A stretch of DNA of 64,000 nucleotides from JAWRCU01 sp033542235 (GTDB lineage Bacteria > Pseudomonadota > Alphaproteobacteria > Rhizobiales > Rhizobiaceae): contig NZ_JAWRCU010000021.1 in the NCBI RefSeq assembly GCF_033542235.1, positions 1 through 64,000 of the forward strand, written 5' to 3'. A program made the position numbers and the translations under genes. This document shows positions 32,197-42,100 of the stretch, one piece after another. How positions within the stretch are numbered: position 1 is the first letter of the stretch; each line of letters starts with the position of its first letter. The notes beneath the pieces were generated by a model, which saw nothing but the letters and a program-made list of their open reading frames with translations, had not been told where the DNA came from and did no database searches.

Positions 32197-33590
32197 TCAT
32201 CGTAGACTGCGCCATCAGGGCGAGACTGAAGACCGGCCGCCCGATCGTCGTCGGCATGTATGGCAGCGGATTCATGACGCGCGGCATGCTGATCAATATC
32301 GAGCGGCACATGAAGGTCGTGAATGTCGCCGCGATCTGCAATCGCAACATCGAGCGGGCGATCAGGGCTTTCCTGGATGCAGGAATCGACCCGGCCGACA
32401 TCAGAGAAGTGAACAGCGACAAGGACCTCGAGCAGGCGCTGAAGGCCGGCAAAAGGGCCGTAACGAGTGACCCCGCATTGATCGCCCGGTCACCGGCGAT
32501 CGAGGTTGTGTTCGAGGGGACCGGGCACGTGGAATACGGGGCCCGGGTCACGGCGGAGTGCATCGCGAACGGCAAGGACATCGTCTCGCTCAACGTCGAG
32601 CTCGATGCCACCGTCGGGCCGTTGCTGCGCAGCAGGGCCGAGAAGGCCGGTGTCATCTTCTCAGGCGCCGATGGGGACCAGCCCGGCGTGACCATGAACC
32701 TGGTCCGCCACATCGAGGCGATGGGGCTGCGGCCGCTCGTCTGCGGCAACATCAAGGGCCTGCAGGACCGGTTTCGCAATCCGACCACCCAAGCGGCCTA
32801 CGCGCGCCAGTGGAACCAGACTCCCAGCATGGTGGCGAGCTTCGCCGACGGGACGAAGATGACAGCCGAGCAGGTGATCGTCGCCAACGCGCTGGGGCTG
32901 AAAGTTTCGCAGCGCGGCATGATCGGCAAGAATTATGACGGCCATGTCGATGGGCTTGTCGATCACTACGACATCGAGGAATTGCGCGCCCTCGGCGGCA
33001 TAGTCGACTACGTCGTCGGCGCAAAGCCAAGCCCCGGCATCTATGTCCTGGCCGAGGCGCGGGACGAAAACCAGGCCTTCTTCCTCGATCTCGGCAAGCT
33101 TGGAAAAGGCCCTCTCTATAGTTTCTACACCGCGTGGCATCTTACGACACTGGAGTTCGGCATCTCGATCGCCCGTGTCGCCCTCTGTCGCGACACGGTG
33201 ATTGGCACGACGCATCCACCGTCGGCCGATGTTGTCGCCGCTGCCAAGAAAGGGCTCAGTCGCGGCGAGGTCATCGATGGCATCGGGGGATACGCCACTT
33301 ACGGGTTGGCGGAAAACTACGACACATCGCGCCGGCAGAATCTCCTGCCGATGGGGCTTGCCGAAGGCTGTCGACTGAAGCGCGATATTCCGGTCGATCA
33401 GGTGCTGACCTACGAGGATGTCGAGTCCCCTGCCGACAGCCTGGCGCACGCGCTGCGACGCGAGCAGGACAGGTTATTTCCGGTTCACGGACGCGAACAG
33501 GCGCAAGCCTTGTCTCGCAGCGCCGCTCCGGCGCCGAGCGCATGCGGCTCCCATGCCGGCAGCGAAGGCAGAGAGGCAGGTGCGATGTGA
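32193..33590 (+). CDS. COG4091-type NAD(P)-dependent oxidoreductase (homoserine-dehydrogenase-like)
   Basis: A 465-residue protein starting at ATG 32193 in a 4-bp ATGA overlap. The N-terminal Rossmann region (RPIVVGMYGSGFMTRGMLIN, then AAICNRNIERAIRAFLDAGI) is followed by a catalytic-like region (ADGDQPGVTMNLVRHIEAMG) and a SAF-like C-terminal segment (LPMGLAEGCRLKRDIPVDQV). Proteins of this group are poorly characterised and recur in sugar-modification loci of rhizobia. The last ~40 residues are low-complexity. It is likely cytosolic and co-translated with its neighbours. Confidence 0.75.
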   Translation: MIIVDCAIRARLKTGRPIVVGMYGSGFMTRGMLINIERHMKVVNVAAICNRNIERAIRAFLDAGIDPADIREVNSDKDLEQALKAGKRAVTSDPALIARSPAIEVVFEGTGHVEYGARVTAECIANGKDIVSLNVELDATVGPLLRSRAEKAGVIFSGADGDQPGVTMNLVRHIEAMGLRPLVCGNIKGLQDRFRNPTTQAAYARQWNQTPSMVASFADGTKMTAEQVIVANALGLKVSQRGMIGKNYDGHVDGLVDHYDIEELRALGGIVDYVVGAKPSPGIYVLAEARDENQAFFLDLGKLGKGPLYSFYTAWHLTTLEFGISIARVALCRDTVIGTTHPPSADVVAAAKKGLSRGEVIDGIGGYATYGLAENYDTSRRQNLLPMGLAEGCRLKRDIPVDQVLTYEDVESPADSLAHALRREQDRLFPVHGREQAQALSRSAAPAPSACGSHAGSEGREAGAM

Positions 33591-34453
33591 AAGTGGTCAT
33601 CCTTGCCGGCGGATATGGCAGCAGGCTTTCGGAAGAGACCACTCTGCGCCCAAAGCCGATGGTTGAAATCGGCGGTCGTCCGATCATCTGGCATATCATG
33701 AAAATATATGCCCACTACGGCTTCACCGATTTTGTCGTTCTTGCCGGGTACAAGGCCGATTTTATCAAGTCCTATTTTCTCAACTACTCGAAGCTCAACA
33801 GCGACTTCACCGCCGATTTGGCTACCGGCGAGATCATCTGGTCGCGCACGCGGGCAGAGGACTGGAAGGTGACCGTGATCGACACCGGTCTCGACACGAT
33901 GACCGGCGGCCGCCTGAAGCGCGCGCATGACGTCATTGGCTCGGAACGGTTTCTCCTCACTTACGGCGACGGCGTGTCGGATGCCAACATTCTCGAACTC
34001 GTCAGGTCGCATGAAGAAAGCCGGAACTGGGTCACTCTGACTGCGGTAACGCAGCCTGGACGCTATGGAGCGCTGAAATTGTCCCGGGATATGACCAGGG
34101 TGCTAGCGTTCCGCGAGAAGGCGGCAGGTGACGGCGGCCTCATCAACGGCGGTTTCTTCGTGTGCGAGCCCGATATTTTCGAGCTCATCGACGATGACAC
34201 GACCGTCTGGGAAGAAGCGCCGATGGAGCGTCTCGTAGCCCGAGGCAAACTCGGCGTGTACTGGCATCGTGGCTACTGGCAGAGCATGGATTCCTTGCGC
34301 GACAGGATGGTGCTGGAGAAGGAGTGGGCGACCGGACACGCGCCCTGGAAGGTCTGGGATCAGCCGCCCTTGAAACGCGATGCAGCGGGACGCCTCTTCG
34401 AGGAATGCACGGCGGAAACGATCGAGTCGCTACTGCGAGCCGATACGACCTGA
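33587..34453 (+). CDS. rfbF: Glucose-1-phosphate cytidylyltransferase
   Basis: A 288-residue nucleotidyltransferase starting at GTG 33587, overlapping the previous stop by GTGA. The signature MKVVILAGGYGSRLSEETTL, then RPKPMVEIGGRPIIWHIMKI, is that of RfbF, which makes CDP-glucose from CTP and glucose-1-phosphate. LLTYGDGVSDANILELV holds the metal-binding Asp, and FREKAAGDGGLINGGFFVCE is the sugar-binding block. In most loci rfbG (CDP-glucose 4,6-dehydratase) follows; here it is absent unless the first epimerase fills that role. Confidence 0.93.
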   Translation: MKVVILAGGYGSRLSEETTLRPKPMVEIGGRPIIWHIMKIYAHYGFTDFVVLAGYKADFIKSYFLNYSKLNSDFTADLATGEIIWSRTRAEDWKVTVIDTGLDTMTGGRLKRAHDVIGSERFLLTYGDGVSDANILELVRSHEESRNWVTLTAVTQPGRYGALKLSRDMTRVLAFREKAAGDGGLINGGFFVCEPDIFELIDDDTTVWEEAPMERLVARGKLGVYWHRGYWQSMDSLRDRMVLEKEWATGHAPWKVWDQPPLKRDAAGRLFEECTAETIESLLRADTT

Positions 34454-34476
34454 GCCAGTGAGAGGGGCCGCTTGAA

Positions 34477-35919
34477 ATGACTCTGGGCATCGCGCCTGAG
34501 CAAATTGCCGACGAGCATTTCGATGTCGTCCTGATCGGTTCCGGCTTCGGAGCGGCTTTCTTCCTGCACGATTTCATCAAGCGCCGGAAAGTACGCGCCG
34601 TCGTCCTGGAATGGGGGCGCCATAACACGCATGAATGGCAGATCGGGCACGACGCCAATTCCGACATCGAGGATAAGAAGACCTATAGGAGCAATTCCGC
34701 CAAGCCATGGAACTACACGATTGGCCTCGGTGGCGGCACCAATTGCTGGTACGCAAACACGCCGCGCTTCTATCCGAGCGATTTCAAGCTGAAGAGCCTG
34801 TACGGAGTGGGGCAGGACTGGCCGTTGAGCTACGACGATCTCGAGCCCTTCTACTGCGAGGCCGAGGCCATCATGTCGATATCCGGGGATCCGGACATGG
34901 CCACGGTCATGCCGCGTTCCGTCCCCTTCCCACAGCCGCCCCATCGCATGTCGACTCCCGACCGCATGATGAAGGCGTCGCAGCCGCAACAGCATTTCGT
35001 CATGCCGACCGCGCGGGCGCGGGTGGCGACCGGGCAGCGTTCTGCTTGCTGCGCGAGTTTTCGCTGCTGGTTGTGCCCGGCGGATGCGAAGTTCACCGCC
35101 AACAACGGTCTCATGCACGTCTTCGAGCATCCTCAGGTCTCTGTGTGCCTCAGCTCAGAGGTGCGGCGGCTCGAAAACACCGGAGGATCGGTCCGTTCCG
35201 TCACTTTCGTGAATGGCGGCAATGAATACCGGGTGAGCGGGGATTTGTTCGTGCTCGGCGCCAACGCCATCCAGAGTCCGGCGATCATGCTGAGATCGGA
35301 TCTCGGCGGCGAATTTGTGGGGCGCGGCCTGCACGAGGCCTATGGGTGGAGCTATGAAGTCTTTCTCGACGGCGTCGACAATTTCGACGGCAGCACCATC
35401 ACCACAGGGGCGAATTTCGGCCTGTACGAAGGGCAGCACAGGACCAGATATGGCGCAGCCATGGTGTTCTTCGAGAACCGCTGGCCCTACGGCCTGCGTG
35501 CCGAACCAGGTCGGTTGCGGCAGACCCTGGCGCTGGTCGTCACGACAGAGGACCTTCCCAGGACAGAAAACTTCGTCAGCCTCGACGAGAACGCGAATGC
35601 CTATGTCAATTACGACCGCCCCTCCGACTACGCGACCGAAGGGATAGTCAGGGCGGCGGAGAAGCTCCCCGCACTACTACGGCCGCTGCCGGTCGAGCAG
35701 ATCTTCGATCGCGGCCGGCGACGCACGGAATCGCATCTGCAGGGCACGCTGCGAATGGGCACGGATGCGACGGACTCTGTGGTCGATCGGGACATGATCC
35801 ACCACCGGCTGAGAAATCTGGTCGTCGTGGGAACCAGCACCTTTCCCACCTGCTCGAGTATCCCGCCCAGCCTGACGGCGGCTGCCCTCTCGCTCAGAGC
35901 CGCGAGCCGGGTCGCATGA
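34477..35919 (+). CDS. GMC-family FAD-dependent oxidoreductase
   Basis: A 480-residue flavoprotein. G21-S-G-F-G25 (DVVLIGSGFGAAFFLHDFIK) binds FAD, and TIGLGGGTNCWYANTPRF is the second FAD-contact region. A Cys cluster, C191-C192-x4-C197-x2-C200, recalls the iron-sulfur or disulfide motif of membrane fructose/gluconate dehydrogenases. HLQGTLRMG and NLVVVGTSTFPT form the active-site and C-terminal FAD motifs. The last block has PPSLT where most relatives have NPTLT. It has no own signal, but the next gene has one, so export as a complex by Tat is possible. The sugar or glycan oxidised is unknown. Confidence 0.87.
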   Translation: MTLGIAPEQIADEHFDVVLIGSGFGAAFFLHDFIKRRKVRAVVLEWGRHNTHEWQIGHDANSDIEDKKTYRSNSAKPWNYTIGLGGGTNCWYANTPRFYPSDFKLKSLYGVGQDWPLSYDDLEPFYCEAEAIMSISGDPDMATVMPRSVPFPQPPHRMSTPDRMMKASQPQQHFVMPTARARVATGQRSACCASFRCWLCPADAKFTANNGLMHVFEHPQVSVCLSSEVRRLENTGGSVRSVTFVNGGNEYRVSGDLFVLGANAIQSPAIMLRSDLGGEFVGRGLHEAYGWSYEVFLDGVDNFDGSTITTGANFGLYEGQHRTRYGAAMVFFENRWPYGLRAEPGRLRQTLALVVTTEDLPRTENFVSLDENANAYVNYDRPSDYATEGIVRAAEKLPALLRPLPVEQIFDRGRRRTESHLQGTLRMGTDATDSVVDRDMIHHRLRNLVVVGTSTFPTCSSIPPSLTAAALSLRAASRVA

Positions 35920-36377
35920 CTGAGGGCATGGGCGAGATGAAGCTTTCCAGGCGCGCTGCGCTGTGGCTTCTGGGGGGCGGGGCCGCCTCGGTCGGTGCCG
36001 GCTATGCCGCCGCGCGTTCGCTTTCGGACGAACACCTCGTCCAACTGGTGCTGGAGCGATATCTCGGGCCGCTGAAAATAGCCGCGGATGATCTGCGATC
36101 ATTCACGCAAGCTTTCCGCCGGCGAAACTCTTCAAGCTTTCCGACCGAAAAGCTGGCGGACGTCGCCGTGCTTCTGGAAGAGTTGGGATTGGCGAGTGCC
36201 GTCCGTCCGGTTCTGCCGGGCAATCGCGCGCCGCGACTGGAGCACTTCGAACGCTGGCTGCTCGCCGAATTCCAAGTTCTGACCAGCTATGCCCACCGGC
36301 AGTCGCCGGACGAACCTGTCCGCTATCTCGGTCCGCGTTTGTGCATGAACCCATTTGCGAAGTTTGACCTCAGCTAG
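35916..36377 (+). CDS. Tat-signal partner protein of the GMC oxidoreductase, 153 aa
   Basis: The frame starts at ATG 35916 in a 4-bp overlap with the GMC gene. Residues 9-32 form a twin-arginine signal: KLSRRAALWLLGGGAASVGA. The mature part is helical (LVQLVLERYLGPLKIAADDL ... LEHFERWLLAEFQVLTSYAH) and has no cofactor motif. Size and position resemble the small (gamma) subunits that accompany GMC dehydrogenases and carry the flavoprotein across the membrane by hitchhiking. A plausible product is a periplasmic two-subunit dehydrogenase; electron acceptor unknown. Confidence 0.75.
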   Translation: MTEGMGEMKLSRRAALWLLGGGAASVGAGYAAARSLSDEHLVQLVLERYLGPLKIAADDLRSFTQAFRRRNSSSFPTEKLADVAVLLEELGLASAVRPVLPGNRAPRLEHFERWLLAEFQVLTSYAHRQSPDEPVRYLGPRLCMNPFAKFDLS

Positions 36378-36422
36378 CGTATCGGACAGGAAAGTGTTGA
36401 ATCATCGGGGCCGGAGGACGGT

Positions 36423-37907
36423 GTGAGTGCCGAACCCGGCATATTCGATCCTCCCCGAGGCTCTCTGCGAAAATCGGTCGGACGCGGGGTGGTCGCTACG
36501 GCGTTGGCCCAATCTGTGAAGTTGGCGGCGCAGGTCGCATCTGTTGTCGTCCTGTCCCGCCTGCTTGCTCCCGAGGACTTCGGGGTGGTTGCGATGTGCG
36601 CGCCGGTCCTCGCCTTCGTCGCCCTTTTTCAGGACTTCGGCCTAACCCAGGCGACCGTCCAAAAGAGCGAGGTGACCCAGCAGGAGGTGAACTATCTCTT
36701 CTGGATCAATGTGGGCATCAGCATCGGGCTTGCCGGGCTGCTCGCGGCGGCCTCCCCGCTGGTCGCACTATTCTATGGCGACCCGAAGGTCGGGCCTCTG
36801 ACCGCCGCAATGGGCCTGCAGATCATCGTCTATGGTCTCGGTGCACAACATTTCGCCTTGCTCACCCGCCGCATGGAATTTGGCCGGGTCGCCACCATCG
36901 AGGTTGCCGGGGCTCTCACCGTATTTCTCGTATCCATTGCCTGGACCATGATGGACCGCTCTTACTGGGCGCTATACGCAGGCGCGCTCACAGGGGCCGT
37001 CCTGACGACTTCATGTGCCTGGGCGAGCTCGTTGTGGCGTCCCGGGCCACCGCGGAGGGTGGCGGGAGGAAGCGGCCTCGTCAGGTTCGGAGCGGGCGTT
37101 ACCGGCTTCAATTTCGCGAACTTCTTTTCGCGAAATCTTGACAATGTCCTGATCGGCAAGTTTTGGGGAGGCGCTCAGCTTGGCCTCTACGATCGCGCCT
37201 ACAAGCTGCTGATTTTCCCGCTGAACCAGACAGCGAATCCACTTGCGAAGGTCATGATCCCTGCCCTTGCCCGGCTGCAGCATGAGCCGGATCGATATCG
37301 CAGGGCTTACCTCCAGGTGATCCAACTCCTGCTGCTGGCCGTGCTTCCAGGCGTAGCATTTGCTACAGCGATGGCCGATGTCCTGGTTCCCTTCGTGCTC
37401 GGCCCGAAATGGCAGGGGAGTTCGGAGATTTTTGCGGCGCTCGGATTTGCGGGCCTGCTGCAGCCGCTGAACAATCCAGGCGGCTGGCTGTTCATCAGCC
37501 AGGGGCGGTCAGGAGACTTCATGCGCTGGGGCATCGTGGCGGCGATCACGTCGGTCCTGGCCTTCATCATAGGTCTTCCCTATGGCGCCTGGGGGGTCGC
37601 GGTCGGTTATGCGGCCAGCGAGTATTTCAGGACACCCATTCTGTGGGTCTACGTGGGCAGAAAGGGACCTTTGCGCGTTGCCGACATTGTCCGCGCGGCA
37701 AGCCCGTTCGTCCTCGGCTCCCACCTTGCGCTTGCGCTCGTCTTGCTTGCGAAGGACAGCCTCCTTGCGCACCAGCCCGTGGCCGCCCTCTTGGCAGCTG
37801 CGATCGCATCCTACATGGTCGTTGTCGCCGTCGCGCTTCTGTTTCCGGCCGGGCGAGAGACGCTGCGAGAAGGGCTACAGCTCTTCCGGACGGGATTTTT
37901 CCACTGA
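36423..37907 (+). CDS. Wzx-like polysaccharide flippase/O-unit exporter
   Basis: A 494-residue integral membrane protein with about 12-14 hydrophobic segments, starting with VATALAQSVKLAAQVASVVV and VLSRLLAPEDFGVVAMCAPV. The latter is the LAPEDFGxxAMxxxVxxF motif of the lipopolysaccharide/polysaccharide-transporter group of the MOP superfamily. It should translocate lipid-linked repeat units across the inner membrane. GTG 36423 follows GGAGGACG. It sits downstream of the sugar-modification genes and before the glycosyltransferase, consistent with a surface glycan locus. No Wzy polymerase is evident in the window. Confidence 0.85.
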   Translation: MSAEPGIFDPPRGSLRKSVGRGVVATALAQSVKLAAQVASVVVLSRLLAPEDFGVVAMCAPVLAFVALFQDFGLTQATVQKSEVTQQEVNYLFWINVGISIGLAGLLAAASPLVALFYGDPKVGPLTAAMGLQIIVYGLGAQHFALLTRRMEFGRVATIEVAGALTVFLVSIAWTMMDRSYWALYAGALTGAVLTTSCAWASSLWRPGPPRRVAGGSGLVRFGAGVTGFNFANFFSRNLDNVLIGKFWGGAQLGLYDRAYKLLIFPLNQTANPLAKVMIPALARLQHEPDRYRRAYLQVIQLLLLAVLPGVAFATAMADVLVPFVLGPKWQGSSEIFAALGFAGLLQPLNNPGGWLFISQGRSGDFMRWGIVAAITSVLAFIIGLPYGAWGVAVGYAASEYFRTPILWVYVGRKGPLRVADIVRAASPFVLGSHLALALVLLAKDSLLAHQPVAALLAAAIASYMVVVAVALLFPAGRETLREGLQLFRTGFFH

Positions 37908-38047
37908 TGGAACAAGCACCCGTAAGCTTCCGTTACCGAATTTTGGCGCCGTCCATGCGTCATGCTGGCTACTTCATTCATAGCACTTGACTATGCTTCG
38001 ATGTAGTATTTTCTAGAAGATAGCGATCCGGAGATCGGGGGCGACGT

Positions 38048-39043
38048 ATGAATATCTCGTCTAAGATATTCGCAATAATTGTTACATTCAATCGCAAAGA
38101 TCTTCTCCATGAATGCTTGACAAAGGTCAGCGCTCAAACGCGCACTTGCGACAAGATTGTCGTCATAGACAACGAGAGCACCGACGGAACGTTCGAAATG
38201 TTGACGCAAGATTGGAGAGATTGCGTCGAGATTCATTCCCTTCCAAAAAATGTGGGCGCAGCCGGCGGCTTCAATATCGGAATGCGCATAGCCTACCAGG
38301 GAGGGGCTGACTTCCTGTGGGTCATGGACGATGACGTAATTCCGGAGGCGGACGCGCTCGAATGCCTCCTGGCCGCCAACGACGTTCTGCGAGACCAGGG
38401 GCGATCCGTGCCCTTCCTGATGTCGGTGGCGCGGTCGCCGAATGGCATGGTCACCAACGTGCCGACGATCGACAAGCGTCACAATCAGCAAGCCTACGAG
38501 AACTGGCCGGCTCTGCTCGAACACAAGATGGTTCCCGTCAGACGAGCGACCTTCGCATCGATCCTGCTGCCGCGCGACACCCTGCAGACGCACGGCCTGC
38601 CGATAGCATCGATGTTCATCTGGGGCGAGGATACGGAATACACGCTGCGTGTGACCACCGAGCATTCGGGCTATCTGGTGGGCGACAGCAAGGTCGTCCA
38701 CGTGCGGCAACTCAATGGGATGATCGACATCAAGAAAGAACAGAACGCGTATCGCGTCTCATACTTCCTTCACTATTTCAGGAACAGGCTGTACACGTTC
38801 AGGAAATATTCCGGTCGGCGTGCCGCGATCGACTTCACCATTCGGCTTCTGCCTCTCATGCTTGCGCTCTGCGCTTCGCGACAGTTCGCGAAAGCCAGGA
38901 TCGTGCTTTCAGGTATCCTGACCGGCTGGCTCTACGATCCGACGATCGAGCAAGCCGACGCCGTTTTCGATGACACCGGCATCCGCTCATTCCCGTCCCT
39001 GTCGGCGGCTCGGAGTGGCGCCGCGCCGCCGGTCCTCGAGTGA
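38048..39043 (+). CDS. Family 2 glycosyltransferase
   Basis: A 331-residue GT-A enzyme. KIFAIIVTFNRKDLLHECLT is the nucleotide-binding start, KIVVIDNESTDGTFEML the second block, and FLWVMDDDVIPEADALECLL the DxD metal site. AASMFIWGEDTEYTLRV-type sequence near residue 190 (IASMFIWGEDTEYTLRVTTE) holds the catalytic acid region. The arrangement matches the GlfT/rhamnosyl-transferase-like subgroup that transfers onto lipid-linked glycans. The gene is 140 bp from the flippase and may have its own promoter; the intergenic DNA is AT-richer. Confidence 0.88.
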   Translation: MNISSKIFAIIVTFNRKDLLHECLTKVSAQTRTCDKIVVIDNESTDGTFEMLTQDWRDCVEIHSLPKNVGAAGGFNIGMRIAYQGGADFLWVMDDDVIPEADALECLLAANDVLRDQGRSVPFLMSVARSPNGMVTNVPTIDKRHNQQAYENWPALLEHKMVPVRRATFASILLPRDTLQTHGLPIASMFIWGEDTEYTLRVTTEHSGYLVGDSKVVHVRQLNGMIDIKKEQNAYRVSYFLHYFRNRLYTFRKYSGRRAAIDFTIRLLPLMLALCASRQFAKARIVLSGILTGWLYDPTIEQADAVFDDTGIRSFPSLSAARSGAAPPVLE

Positions 39044-39154
39044 TGGGATCCGGCCGCAGGCACCACAAAGGGGCGATCAGAACTGCACCGTTGGCATCGG
39101 CCTGTTACCGAACGGCCATCATCGTCGGTCGAAAAGCCGTGCCGTGTTGGTCAC

Positions 39155-42100
39155 CTACTCAGCCGCCAGCTTGCGTCGCGGCACCTCGATCTCGTCTTCC
39201 GCATGCTCGAGCTCGCCATAGTCTCCCTCATGTCGACGGAACGAGGCGAGCCAGCGAGAAAGGTCGTCGAGGTAGAGATAGATCGCCGGTGTGGTGAAGA
39301 GCGTCAGAGCCTGGCTGACAAGCAACCCGCCGAACATCGTGTAGCCGAGCGGCTGGCGGATTTCCGCACCCGTGCCGTTCCCGAGCATCAGCGGCAGCGC
39401 ACCGAGCATGGTGACCATGGTGGTCATCATGATGGGGCGGAAACGCAGCAGGCAGGCTTGGCGGATCGAGTCCAGGGAGCTGAGATGCTGGTCCCTCTCG
39501 GCCGTGATGGCGAAGTCGACCATCATGATGCCGTTCTTCTTCACGATGCCGATGAGCAGGATGACGCCGATCAGGCCGATCAGGTTGAACTCCATATGGA
39601 ATAGAAGCAGCGTCCCGAAAGCGCCGAGCCCGGCGGAAGGCAGCGTGGAGAGAATGGTCAGGGGGTGGATGTAGCTCTCATAAAGTATTCCGAGGATCAG
39701 ATAGACCACGACCAGTGCCCCGAGGATGAGAAGCGGCACCGAAGAGAGCGATTGCTTGAATGCTTGCGCCGTTCCCGTGTAGCTGGTCTGGATGGTCGCG
39801 GGCAGCCGCATATCGGCGGCCGTCTTGTCGATCGCGGCGGTGGCTTGGCCGAGCGCCACGCCGGGCGGCAGGTTGAAGCTGATCGTCACCGAGGGGAACT
39901 GGCCTTCGTGGTTGATGACCAGCGGCTGCACGGGCGCCGTCGTCCATTTGGCGATGGCCGAGAGCGGCACCTGCGCGCCGTTTGCCGCCGTCAAATAGAT
40001 CTCGTTGAGCGACTTGAGGCTGCCGCGCAGCGACGGCAGCACCTCCATGATCACGTCGTAAGTCGAAAGCTGCGTGAAGTACTGCGCGATCTGGCGCTGT
40101 CCGAAGGCGTCATTCAGCGTGTTGTCGACATCGTTGGCGGTGAGCCCGTAGCGGGAAGCCTGGTCGCGGTCGACATGCAGCGTCAGCGTCGTGCCGGAAC
40201 TCATTTGGTCGGTCGTGACGGCCGCCAGTTCGGGCAGGCGCTGCAAGGCGCCCAACAGTTTGGGTGCCCATTGGTCGAGCGCGTCAAGATCGCTGCTTTC
40301 CAGGACATACTGATACTGCGAGGCGGACAGCTTGCCGCCGACACGCACGTCCTGCGCGGCCTGCATGACGAGGCGCGCGCCCGGCACCGCAGCTAGTTGC
40401 GGTTGTAGTCGCCGAATCACTTGGCCGGCCGAGGCATCACGCTCGCTCCGCGGCTTCAACTGGATGAACATGCGGCCGGTATTCTGCGTGTTCCCGCCGC
40501 CGCCCGTGGATGCCGCAAAATGCGCCACAGCCGGGTCCTTCGAAACGATCTCGGCGAATTGCCTCATATACGACTGCATCTGATCGACGGAGACGTCCTG
40601 CCCGGCGAGCGCCTGGCCGAAGATCAGGCCGGTGTCCTGCTGCGGGAAGAAACCGCTGGGAACGATCGTGAATAAGTAGCCGGTAAGCCCGACGCAGGTG
40701 AGGAACACCAGCAAGGTGATGAAGCGATGCCTCAGCGCCGTGTCGAGGCCGCGCTCATAGCCGCGCAGCATTCCTTCGAAAAACCGCTCACTCCATTGGT
40801 ACACCTTGCCGTGACGCGCCTCGGCCACCGGCCTGATGAAGCGCGACGCCAGCATGGGAGTGAGTGTTAGCGAAACGAACGCCGAGACCAGGATGGTCAT
40901 GGCAAGCGTCACCGCGAATTCCTTGAACAGGCGGCCGATGATGCCGCTCATCAGGAGCAACGGGAGCAGTACGGCTACCAGAGAGATGCTGATCGACAGA
41001 ATGGTGAAGCCGATCTCGCTGGCGCCGAGGATGGCCGCATCCATTGGCTTCTCGCCATGCTCGATATGGCGAACGATGTTCTCCAGCATCACGATGGCGT
41101 CGTCGACCACAAACCCCACGGAAATCGTCAACGCCATGAGCGACAGGTTGTCGATGCTGTAGCCGGCAAGCCACATGAGGCCACATGCGCCAAACAGGGC
41201 AAGCGGCACTGTAAAGGCCGGAATCGCGGTGGCCCAGACATTGCGGAGGAAGAGGAAGATCACCATCACGACCAGCCCGATGGTGAGCATCAGCGTGAAC
41301 TGCACGTCCGTGACCGAAGCGCGGATGGTCTGGGTCCGATCGGAAAGCACCTGCACCTTCAGCGAAGCCGGCATGGAGGCGGTCAACATCGGCAGCTCCG
41401 CCTTGATCTTGTCGACCGTCTCGATGATGTTGGCGCCGGGTTGCTTCCAGATCACGAGGACGACGCCGCGTGTCCTGTCGGCCCAGCCCGCCTGGGTGTA
41501 GTCCTGCGCGTCCAGCACCGCCCGCCCGATATCCTTGACCCGCACCGGTGCCCCGTCACGATAGGCGATGACGGCATTGTTCCAGTCGTGGGCAGCGGTC
41601 ATCTGGTCGTTGGCGAAGATGGTGAAGGATCGCACTGCGCCCTCGATGTTGCCTTTCGGCATATCCACCGTGTTGATCGAGAGCGGGGCGCGCACCGCTT
41701 CCAATGAAAGGCCCCTCGCCGCGAGCTTGCTCGGATCGAGTTGCACGCGGATCGAGGGCGTCTGCTGTCCCCCGACCAGCACCTGAGCGACGCCGTTGAC
41801 GTGGCTGATCACCTGGGCGAGCTTGGTATAGACATCGTCGCTCACGGTCGTCAGCGGCAAGTCGGTCGAAGTGGCCCCGATCAGCATGATCGGCGAATCG
41901 GTCGGGTTGATCTCCCTGTAAGTCGGTGGATTAGGCAGGTTCTTCGGCAATTGTCCGCCGGCAGCGTTGATGGCCGACTGCACTCGTTCGGCGGCCGCTG
42001 CAATTTGGACGTCGAGATCGAATTGCAACGTGATCTGGCTGGAGCCGGACAGGCTGCTCGACGACATTTCGGCAATGCCGGGAATCTGCGCAAACTGCGT

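Noticed and set aside
33134..33586. Upstream extension of the cytidylyltransferase
   Set aside because: The extra codons overlap the COG4091 gene; the GTG at 33587 fits the family start (MKVVILAGG) exactly.
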